A DNA stretch of 64,000 nucleotides, taken from assembly GCF_009749525.1 (NCBI RefSeq), contig NZ_WOAC01000003.1:124001-188000 (forward strand), written 5' to 3'. Positions within the stretch are counted from its first letter, which is position 1; each line of letters opens with the position of its first letter. Positions 58,022 to 64,000 of the stretch are shown here, in pieces. The notes beneath the pieces are model-generated. The model had not been told where the DNA came from and ran no database searches. It saw only the letters and a list, made by a program, of their open reading frames with translations. This stretch comes from Mesorhizobium xinjiangense (GTDB lineage Bacteria > Pseudomonadota > Alphaproteobacteria > Rhizobiales > Rhizobiaceae). Made by a program: the position numbers and the translations under genes.

Positions 58022-59629
58022 TCACATCCTGAACACGCCGAACTTCGTTTCTTCGATGGGCGCATTGAGTGCCGCCGACAGCGACAGCGCCAGCACCTCG
58101 CGGGTCTTCGCCGGATCGATGATGCCATCGTCCCACAGCCTTGCGGAAGAATAGAGCGGGTGACCCTCACGTTCGTATTTTTCCAGGATCGGCGCGCGGA
58201 ATTCGGCTTCTTCCTTTTCCGACCAGGTGCCGCCCTTGCGCTCGATGCCTTCGCGCTTGACCAGCGCCAGCACCGTCGCCGCCTGCTCGCCGCCCATCAC
58301 CGAAATGCGCGCATTCGGCCACATCCATAAAAAGCGCGGCGAATAGGCACGCCCGCACATGCCGTAATTGCCCGCTCCGAAGGAGCCGCCGATGATGACG
58401 GTGAATTTCGGCACGCGCGCCGTGGCGACCGCCGTCACCAGCTTGGCGCCGTCCTTGGCGATGCCGCCCGCCTCGTATTTGCGCCCCACCATGAAGCCGG
58501 TGATGTTCTGCAGAAAGACGAGCGGGATATTGCGCTGGCAGCACAGTTCGATGAAATGCGCGCCCTTTTGTGCGCTTTCGGAGAAAAGCACTCCGTTGTT
58601 GGCGATGATGCCGACCGGCATGCCGCACAGCCGGGCAAAGCCGGTGACCAGCGTGGTGCCGTAATTGGTCTTGAACTCGTCGAGCTCGGAGCCGTCGATG
58701 ATGCGCGCGATCACCTCGCGCACGTCATAGGGCTGGCGCGTGTCTTGAGGCACGATGCCGTGGATTTCTTCTGACGGCAGCAGGGGAGGGATGGCTGGCT
58801 GTATGTCCAGGCTTACATTCTTCGTCCGGTTCAGGTTCTTCACGATGCGGCGCACGGTGGCCAGCGCATGCTCGTCGTCGACCGCGTAGTGATCGGCCAC
58901 GCCCGATTGACGCGTGTGCACTTCGGCGCCGCCGAGATCTTCCGCCGAAACCTCCTCACCGGTCGCCGCCTTCACCAGCGGCGGGCCGCCGAGGAAGATC
59001 GTCGCCTGGTTCTTCACCATGATCGTCTCGTCGCTCATCGCCGGCACATAGGCGCCGCCCGCCGTGCACGAGCCCATGACGCAGGCGATCTGCGGAATGC
59101 CGGCCGCACTCATATTGGCCTGGTTGTAGAAGATGCGGCCGAAATGATCGCGGTCGGGAAAGACCTCGTCCTGGTTGGGGAGGTTGGCGCCGCCTGAATC
59201 GACCAGATAGATGCAGGGCAGGTTGTTCTGCATCGCAATTTCCTGGGCGCGCAGGTGTTTCTTGACCGTCAAAGGATAGTAGGTGCCGCCCTTCACCGTG
59301 GCGTCGTTGACGACCACCATCACCTCGCGGCCCTCCACGCGGCCGATGCCTGCGATCATCCCGGCGGACGCGATATCGCCGGAATACATTTCCCAGGCGG
59401 CGAACTGGCCGATCTCGAGAAAGGGCGAGCCGGTATCCAGAAGCTGGGCGAGCCGTTGGCGCGGCAGCAGCTTGCCGCGCGTGACATGACGTTCGCGCGC
59501 CTCCTCAGACCCGCCGCGCTGGATCTCGGCCGCCTTGGTGGCAAGGTCGTCGACCAGCCCGCGCATCGTTCCGGCGTTGGACCGGAAGGTCTCGGAGGAG
59601 GGGGAGATCTGCGATTGGATGACGGGCAT
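58022..59629 (-). CDS. mccB: Methylcrotonyl-CoA carboxylase, carboxyltransferase beta subunit
   Basis: 535 residues, full length. [95 protein letters not shown] and [74 protein letters not shown] are the MCC beta motifs. These include the two oxyanion-hole glycine loops. It transfers the carboxyl group from biotin to 3-methylcrotonyl-CoA. It is separated from ivd by vapBC and from mccA by a 4.4-kb block. Confidence 0.95.
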   Translation of the reverse strand: MPVIQSQISPSSETFRSNAGTMRGLVDDLATKAAEIQRGGSEEARERHVTRGKLLPRQRLAQLLDTGSPFLEIGQFAAWEMYSGDIASAGMIAGIGRVEGREVMVVVNDATVKGGTYYPLTVKKHLRAQEIAMQNNLPCIYLVDSGGANLPNQDEVFPDRDHFGRIFYNQANMSAAGIPQIACVMGSCTAGGAYVPAMSDETIMVKNQATIFLGGPPLVKAATGEEVSAEDLGGAEVHTRQSGVADHYAVDDEHALATVRRIVKNLNRTKNVSLDIQPAIPPLLPSEEIHGIVPQDTRQPYDVREVIARIIDGSELDEFKTNYGTTLVTGFARLCGMPVGIIANNGVLFSESAQKGAHFIELCCQRNIPLVFLQNITGFMVGRKYEAGGIAKDGAKLVTAVATARVPKFTVIIGGSFGAGNYGMCGRAYSPRFLWMWPNARISVMGGEQAATVLALVKREGIERKGGTWSEKEEAEFRAPILEKYEREGHPLYSSARLWDDGIIDPAKTREVLALSLSAALNAPIEETKFGVFRM

Positions 59630-59638
59630 GGGGGTTCC

Positions 59639-60016
59639 CTAGCGGATGAGTTCGATCTTGCAGCCGACATTCAGGTCGGCCCATTTGCGGTCGGCGGTCA
59701 AGGCGGTGGCGTTCTCGCGGATCGCCAGCGCCAGGCAGGCGCGGTCCCCGAGCGAGAGGCCCTTGTGTCTCGTTCCCGCGCGAAGTTTGCCGGCCAGGCG
59801 GGCAAGCTCAAGGTCGAATGCCTTGACGCCGAGGCTGAGACCATCGCATCGCAGCGCGGCCATCTCGGGCGAGAGGCCCTTGTCGATCTGCTTGGCGACG
59901 ATCTCAGTGACGTTGACGGATGAAACGAACGCGTCCCTGAAATATTCTCGCGCCTTTTCGGCGCCCGCTTCCTTGAAAAGAAAGGCAAGGACGACCGAGC
60001 TGTCGAGGACGATCAT
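59639..60016 (-). CDS. vapC: VapC-type PIN-domain toxin ribonuclease
   Basis: 125 residues from the ATG at 60016, overlapping the antitoxin stop (ATGA); the open frame four codons longer is not needed. The PIN domain begins MIVLDSSVVLAFLFKEAGAEKA with the first acidic residue. A conserved Glu lies in NVTEIVAKQID, and the later acidic pair is in LSLGDRACLALA and ALTADRKWADLN. Such toxins cut RNA, often initiator tRNA, and are neutralised by the co-encoded antitoxin. Confidence 0.9.
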   Translation of the reverse strand: MIVLDSSVVLAFLFKEAGAEKAREYFRDAFVSSVNVTEIVAKQIDKGLSPEMAALRCDGLSLGVKAFDLELARLAGKLRAGTRHKGLSLGDRACLALAIRENATALTADRKWADLNVGCKIELIR

Positions 60017-60348
60017 TCCTCTCCCCACATGGCTCTGCGTTCTGCCAGGAATTCGTCGACGACGCTTTCGCCCGGCTTCTTGTAGCTCGATACGTCTTCT
60101 TGAATGCGGCGGAGGTTTTCCTCGTAGGAAAGGACGTGCAATTCGCCGTCTTCGACATGCGCAATCAGGGTGTCGCCGGGCTTGACGCCCATTTTTTCAC
60201 GCATCGAGGCAGGGATGACGAAACGGCCGCCCTCGCCGAGCTTCACGCGCTCGAATTGCGGCGTTTCCTTCAGCATCTCTTCGCGCAGGTCGGCGCTGAA
60301 TTCGCTCTGCGGGTTCTCGCCGAACCCCTCTTTCTCCCCGACGGGCAT
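60013..60348 (-). CDS. vapB: AbrB/MazE-type antitoxin (VapB)
   Basis: 111 residues. The swapped-hairpin DNA-binding domain reads ERVKLGEGGRFVIPASMREKMGVKPGDTLIAHVEDGELHVLS near residues 34-75. It is followed by a C-terminal toxin-binding helix (ESVVDEFLAERRAMWGE). About 30 extra acidic N-terminal residues precede the fold. It should repress its own promoter with VapC. The pair sits between ivd and mccB. Confidence 0.88.
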   Translation of the reverse strand: MPVGEKEGFGENPQSEFSADLREEMLKETPQFERVKLGEGGRFVIPASMREKMGVKPGDTLIAHVEDGELHVLSYEENLRRIQEDVSSYKKPGESVVDEFLAERRAMWGEE

Positions 60349-60433
60349 GATCCAGTCTCCGCGGCCGTTGCCATGAAGTCACAACATGCCACATCTTCTA
60401 TTTTATGTCACTCTGCTACGACTTTGTCAGCCC

Positions 60434-61594
60434 TCATCCTTCAGCCATGATCTCGCGGCCGATCAGCCAGCGCCGGATCTCGCTCGTCCCCGCGCCGATC
60501 TCGTAGAGCTTGGCGTCGCGCAACAGCCGCCCGGTCGGATATTCGTTGACATAGCCGTTGCCGCCCAGAAGCTGCAGCGCGTCGAGGGCGCATTGGGTGG
60601 CCTTCTCCGCCGCAAAGAGCACGCAGCCGGCTGCATCCTTGCGCGCCGTCTCGTCGCGGTCGCAGGCCGCCGCCACGGCATAGACGTAGGCGCGCGCCGC
60701 GTTCGTCGTGGCATACATGTCGGCAAGCTTGCCCTGGACAAGCTGGAACTCGCCGATCGGCCGGTCGAACTGCTTGCGCTCATGCACGTAGGGAACGGCG
60801 ACGTCGAGGCAGGCCGCCATCAGGCCGAGCGGTCCGCCGGCCAGCACCACGCGCTCATAGTCGAGTCCGGACATCAGCACCTCGACCCCGCGCCCTTCCT
60901 CGTGCAGCACGTTGTCGAACGGCACCTCGACATCCTCGAAGACGAGTTCTCCGGTGTTGGAGCCGCGCATGCCGAGCTTGTCGAGCTTCTGGGCGACCGA
61001 AAAGCCCTTCATCGTCTTTTCGACGATCATCGCCGTGATGCCGCGCGATTGCTGCTCGGGATCGGTTTTTGCGTAGACGACCATCGTGTCGGCGTCCGGC
61101 CCGTTGGTGATCCACATCTTCGAACCGTTGAGCACATAGCGGTCGTTCTTCTTCTCGGCCCTCAGCCGCATGGAGACGACGTCCGAGCCGGCGCCCGATT
61201 CCGACATGGCGAGCGCGCCTACATGCTCGCCCGCGCACAGGCCGGGCAGATATTTCTGCTTCTGCTCGGCCGTGCCCCAACGGCTGATCTGGTTGACGCA
61301 GAGATTGGAGTGGGCGCCGTAGGACAGGCCGACCGAGGCGGAGGCGCGCGAAATCTCCTCCACTGCCACCACATGCGCCAGATAGTTCATGCCCGAGCCG
61401 CCATAGTCCGGCTCTGCGGTGATGCCGAGAAGACCGAGCGCACCCATCTCGCGCCACAGATGGGCGGGAAAATCGTTGTTTGCGTCGATTTTGGCTGCGA
61501 TCGGGGCGATGTTTTCCTGCGCGAAGCGGTGCACCATGTCGCGCAGCGCCTCGATCTCCTCACCCAGCCCGAAACTCATCGAATGCGTGTACAT
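60434..61594 (-). CDS. ivd: Isovaleryl-CoA dehydrogenase
   Basis: 386 residues from the ATG at 61594, with GGAGG upstream; in-frame ATGs further out overlap the TetR gene. Acyl-CoA dehydrogenase motifs are intact: [98 protein letters not shown] and [49 protein letters not shown] and the GLDYERVVL segment, with its glutamate base, match isovaleryl-CoA dehydrogenases. It passes electrons to ETF and then to ETF-QO. Confidence 0.93.
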   Translation of the reverse strand: MYTHSMSFGLGEEIEALRDMVHRFAQENIAPIAAKIDANNDFPAHLWREMGALGLLGITAEPDYGGSGMNYLAHVVAVEEISRASASVGLSYGAHSNLCVNQISRWGTAEQKQKYLPGLCAGEHVGALAMSESGAGSDVVSMRLRAEKKNDRYVLNGSKMWITNGPDADTMVVYAKTDPEQQSRGITAMIVEKTMKGFSVAQKLDKLGMRGSNTGELVFEDVEVPFDNVLHEEGRGVEVLMSGLDYERVVLAGGPLGLMAACLDVAVPYVHERKQFDRPIGEFQLVQGKLADMYATTNAARAYVYAVAAACDRDETARKDAAGCVLFAAEKATQCALDALQLLGGNGYVNEYPTGRLLRDAKLYEIGAGTSEIRRWLIGREIMAEG

Positions 61595-62204
61595 CGTTGT
61601 CCTCCGCATGCTCTCGCGCTCCAACGAGGCGCATTGTCATGACATGGTATTTATCGGCGACTTCGTCGACGGAAAGCCTTTCGTCGGGCCTGAACCAGAC
61701 GATGACGCCGGTGATCATCTGAATGATTGCCATCGCCGTCAGCGCCGCGTCCTCGACGGCGAAGGCGCCGGCAGCCGCTCCCTCACGCAGAATCTGGCGC
61801 AACTCCTTCTCATAGGCCGTGCGCAGCCGCAGGATCGCCGTCAGCCTGTCCGGCGAAAGGCTTCTGAGCTCCATATTCGACACGTGGGTGGAACGACGGC
61901 GCTCGATGTGGAAGCGGATGTGATTGCGCACGAAAGCGGCCAGGCACACTTTCGCCGGTGCGGCGGGCTGCGCGACGGATTGCCAGGAGTCGATGAGCTG
62001 TTCCATGTGCTCGCGCATCAGCGTGAACAACAGCTCTTCCTTGGTCGGGAAGTAGCGGTAGAGGGCGGCTGCCTGTACGCCAACCTCGGTTGCGAGCTGA
62101 CGCATGGAGACGGCCTCGTAGCCATAGCGCGCGATGAGGTCGACGGCCGCCTCGCGGATCGCCGCTTCCGTCTTTTCGCCATGTGAGCCTACCGTGCGGG
62201 CCAT
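61560..62204 (-). CDS. TetR family regulator of the leucine catabolism genes (inferred)
   Basis: 214 residues. The DNA-binding domain reads [54 protein letters not shown]. The C-terminal ligand domain ([27 protein letters not shown]) is of the TetR_C_17/KstR2-like kind that senses acyl-CoA esters. The 3' end overlaps the ivd start by 35 bases, so they are one transcription unit. Autoregulation through GAACGTTC at 62235 and control by an acyl-CoA intermediate are inferred. Confidence 0.88.
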   Translation of the reverse strand: MARTVGSHGEKTEAAIREAAVDLIARYGYEAVSMRQLATEVGVQAAALYRYFPTKEELLFTLMREHMEQLIDSWQSVAQPAAPAKVCLAAFVRNHIRFHIERRRSTHVSNMELRSLSPDRLTAILRLRTAYEKELRQILREGAAAGAFAVEDAALTAMAIIQMITGVIVWFRPDERLSVDEVADKYHVMTMRLVGAREHAEDNDVHAFDEFRAG

Positions 62205-62234
62205 GCGCTGCTCCCTTCCGCATAGGAATAAAAC

Positions 62235-62242
62235 GAACGTTC
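62235..62242. promoter_or_regulatory. Candidate TetR operator upstream of the tetR-ivd unit
   Basis: GAACGTTC, embedded in AAACGAACGTTCAATT, is a perfect 8-bp dyad 30 bases before the tetR start. It resembles sites of acyl-CoA-sensing TetR proteins. Confidence 0.45.
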
Positions 62243-62554
62243 AATTAATTCAAGGCGGCATTTGCATTGTTGGGAGACGTCGACGGGCGCACGATGCGGT
62301 GCTGCGCCTTTTCCATTCCCAGAGTGCCAAGTGATCATTCCGGCGCGCGGCAAAGACGAATCAGGTAGAATGCGGGACGCGGTGGGCCTGAAGTCTCCTC
62401 TGTTGGTCGACTGCCCCGTGGCCAAGAGGTTGCGGGGCTCTTTTGATCAAGGCCTCGTTCGGCGAATGACCGCATGCAACCGCCGGATCGAAATGGTGGA
62501 ATTTTCCGCAAGAACCCTTGTGCGTCCAAGCGTTCCGGTCTATCCACACCCGCC

Positions 62555-62645
62555 GGAGAGGTGGCCGAGTGGTCGAAGGCGCTCCCCTGCTAAGGGAGTA
62601 GGCTCCAAAAGGGCCTCGAGGGTTCGAATCCCTTCCTCTCCGCCA
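62555..62645 (+). tRNA. tRNA-Ser (anticodon GCU)
   Basis: The acceptor stem GGAGAGG (62555-62561) pairs with CCTCTCC (62635-62641), followed by discriminator G and encoded CCA. The anticodon arm CTCCC-CTGCTAA-GGGAG gives anticodon GCT for AGC/AGU serine codons. A long variable arm (GGCTCC/GGGCC region) and the TTCGAAT T-loop are typical of serine tRNAs. No integrase lies beside it. Confidence 0.95.
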
Positions 62646-63351
62646 CTTCGGAACAAATCCTGGAACGCCAATTCCCGCCGATTTCCCTCTTTTTCTCCAT
62701 GCCATGTTCGAGTCTGTTCTTGTCATTAGGGTTCCAAGCCGCAACAAAGTTGGGGGAACTATGTGGCGCCGATTCTCGAATCGCCGCTAGCTAAGTCGCT
62801 AACGCTACCGAATGAATCCGTTGGAGCGGATCGCATGTGGACTGGCCCCCGGCGAACGGGGACATCACGCCGGTGGGCTTCTATGCACAGGCGTTCGCCC
62901 TCCTTCGAGGCCGTGCTCGGGGTGCTCTATACCGTCATCCTGTTGTCGCGCCCGGTGGGGCTTCATGCCAGTTCGTCGAGTGACTGAAGTCGCTTGCTGC
63001 GCGCGTTCCGGCATATGCCGCTCATTGTTATCGCGATCCGGTCGAGTGCGCTTGTGACTGCTTTTCGACGGCCGGTTTGCGACATTCCGTCACGCCTGGC
63101 CTGACCGTCTTGCAATGTGACGCCGGCCTCCCGATTTAAGCGCCGCGGCGCCCATGGCGCGCAAGGAACCCGACATCGAGGATTTCGATCCGGAGCGTTG
63201 CGGCGCACCAGCAAACGTCGTGCGGCCTGTGTGGCTCGCGCCGGCGTGAGGCCGGACCGCGCGAGCCCGATGCGCGATCTCGAAGCCACGGCACGTCGAT
63301 TGTTGCCTTCGCAGCACTCGCGGCGCGCTGTTCGAGCCACTGGACCACACC
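62646..63351. other. Gene-poor region after tRNA-Ser
   Basis: About 700 bases with no supported gene. A short frame at 63153 (31 codons, MARKEPDIEDFDPERC) and hydrophobic stretches near 62920-62980 (VLGVLYTVILLSR) could be remnants of small genes, but neither has a convincing extent. No terminator, repeat or RNA was recognised beyond the tRNA. Confidence 0.45.
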
Positions 63352-63573
63352 ATGATCAGTTCCGTACCCTCTTTCGGCTTTCAAGCCTGTGTCGTGTCTT
63401 GCCTGACCAACGTTCACGGCCTCGACAGGCGCATCGCGTCGCGGCTCGTTGCAGCGATGAGATCGCACAACATTGCGCAGTTGCGCGCGATGGGAGCCTC
63501 GCCCGAGGAGATCGCGCAATCCATCATGGCCTTCACCGGCGGCAGGTCCGTCGACGTCTTGTGGCGTCATTGA
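63352..63573 (+). CDS. Hypothetical protein (73 residues)
   Basis: 73 residues. Codon third positions are mostly G or C, as in genuine genes of this genome, which is the main support. The sequence (GLDRRIASRLVAAMRSHNIAQLRAMGASPEEIAQSIMAF) is helical and may hold a small helix-turn-helix-like or protein-binding fold. No family is recognised, and no good ribosome-binding site precedes the ATG. Confidence 0.4.
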   Translation: MISSVPSFGFQACVVSCLTNVHGLDRRIASRLVAAMRSHNIAQLRAMGASPEEIAQSIMAFTGGRSVDVLWRH

Positions 63574-63602
63574 TCGGGCAATCGCTCGCCATTCGGCACG
63601 CT

Positions 63603-63706
63603 AGAACATGTCCCGCTCAAACGGCATCGTTTGAGCGAAAGGCACATGCTCCAGCATATCGGTCTGGCGCGCATATCTTTGCTTCAAACGTTGCCGTTGG
63701 AAGCGA
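63603..63706. repeat. Dispersed intergenic palindrome, copy 4 (two-module form)
   Basis: The first stem CGCTCAAACG / CGTTTGAGCG has its arms at 63614-63623 and 63628-63637 with a GCAT loop. The middle CACATGCTCCAGCATATCGG and TCTGGCGCGCATATCTTTG join it to a second stem, GCTTCAAACG / CGTTGGAAGC (63681-63704). It contains both palindrome modules seen singly at 34661 and 50758, so it is likely the full element. Confidence 0.75.
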
Positions 63707-63713
63707 ACGCGCG

Positions 63714-64000
63714 CTATGCAGAAACAACCGCCCGGTCCGTGACCCGGCGCCAGTCGGTGCCGTCGGAAAAGGCCGGCACGGCTCCACCAAGATCGTCGCT
63801 AACGAAGACCATCGCGCCAGCCCCGGCGGCGGCTGCGTCTGGAAGCTCTGCCACATTGTGGATCGCGAGCCCGAACGGCCCGCCCGTCGAAAGCCCGGCC
63901 GGCGCATGTGCCTGGCCGCTGGCCGCATCCACGACAATTCCGGTGAACCAGTTCGCGCCGTCGGCGCTGACCTTGATGGAAAAATCGTCATTGCCGGCGA
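63714..64000 (-). CDS. DUF2793-type phage/GTA protein, C-terminal part, cut by window edge
   Basis: The gene enters from the right edge on the minus strand and stops at 63714-63716. The 95 or so residues seen read AGNDDFSIKVSADGANWFTG, then IVVDAASGQAHAPAGLSTGG, and LAIHNVAELPDAAAAGAGAMVFVSDDLGGAVPAFSDGTDWRRVTDRAVVS. This ending is characteristic of DUF2793 proteins of alphaproteobacterial phages and GTA-linked loci, where they are thought to be tail-fibre or surface components. The start and N-terminal domain are not visible. Confidence 0.75.
   Translation of the reverse strand, partial: AGNDDFSIKVSADGANWFTGIVVDAASGQAHAPAGLSTGGPFGLAIHNVAELPDAAAAGAGAMVFVSDDLGGAVPAFSDGTDWRRVTDRAVVSA

Noticed and set aside
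62262-62747. Overlapping frames covering tRNA-Ser on both strands
   Set aside because: The tRNA is certain; the frames include its stems and are accidental.
63136-63570. 144-codon minus-strand frame near the right edge
   Set aside because: Arg/Gly/His-rich shadow without family features; the plus-strand 73-codon frame has better third-position GC.
1-64000. CRISPR arrays, rRNA genes or complete insertion sequences
   Set aside because: No regularly spaced repeats, no rRNA signatures and no transposase gene were seen. The only tandem array is the 73-bp one.

Overview
The window is high-GC, gene-dense chromosomal DNA of an alphaproteobacterium, most likely a Hyphomicrobiales (rhizobial) relative near Mesorhizobium, Nitratireductor or Aquamicrobium. 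The assignment rests on the gene order: a gene-transfer-agent (GTA) cluster beside feuP-feuQ, the cytochrome c maturation operon ccmI-E-F-H, htrA followed by a two-component pair and glnE, and a PAS histidine kinase next to pepN. Intergenic palindromes of rhizobial type support it. The taxon is inferred, not proven.

Layout. 1-4 kb: the 5' end of a class A penicillin-binding protein gene, a divergent LysR/NAD(P)-binding protein pair, a YjbR-like protein and an orphan Tat-exported solute-binding protein. 4-12.3 kb: a GTA operon with its promoter. The small terminase and all tail genes (gp8 to gp15) are readable. The large terminase is cut after its Walker A region and joined out of frame to the back half of a head-closure gene, so portal, protease, capsid and adaptor genes are absent. 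gp15 also lacks about 280-300 residues internally. This is a head-less, tail-only GTA and is the most notable feature of the window. 12.4-15 kb: a FeuN-like periplasmic protein with the FeuP/FeuQ two-component system, then a 267-bp MITE. 15.3-21.2 kb: a lipoprotein, the ccm operon and a hydrolase-OsmC fusion. 21.3-29.3 kb: a VOC protein and divergent TetR, HtrA, a second two-component pair and GlnE. 29.5-40.8 kb: PQQ glucose dehydrogenase, a PAS kinase, PepN, a solitary molybdenum hydroxylase large subunit and an EamA transporter. 41-51.5 kb: an XRE regulator, a lone Flp pilin, a uracil-DNA glycosylase, ETF-ubiquinone oxidoreductase with a tandem repeat over its stop codon, AMP nucleosidase, two small exported proteins, a GST and a Sel1 protein. 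51.6-62.2 kb: leucine catabolism (mccA, mccB, ivd and a TetR regulator). It is split by a block of small and decaying genes and by a vapBC toxin-antitoxin pair. 62.5-64 kb: tRNA-Ser, a gene-poor stretch and the C-terminus of a phage-type DUF2793 protein.

Functional links. CcmI/E/F/H carry out the heme delivery and ligation steps of c-type cytochrome assembly. ETF-QO passes electrons from acyl-CoA dehydrogenases such as Ivd to ubiquinone, so etfQO and the mcc/ivd genes belong to one catabolic network. FeuPQ, the second HtrA-linked sensor pair and the PAS kinase give the region a strong envelope-sensing component. Repeats are prominent: four copies of a palindrome that abuts or contains stop codons, two mosaic CCTCC-type repeats, one further purine/pyrimidine repeat, one MITE and one 73-bp tandem array.
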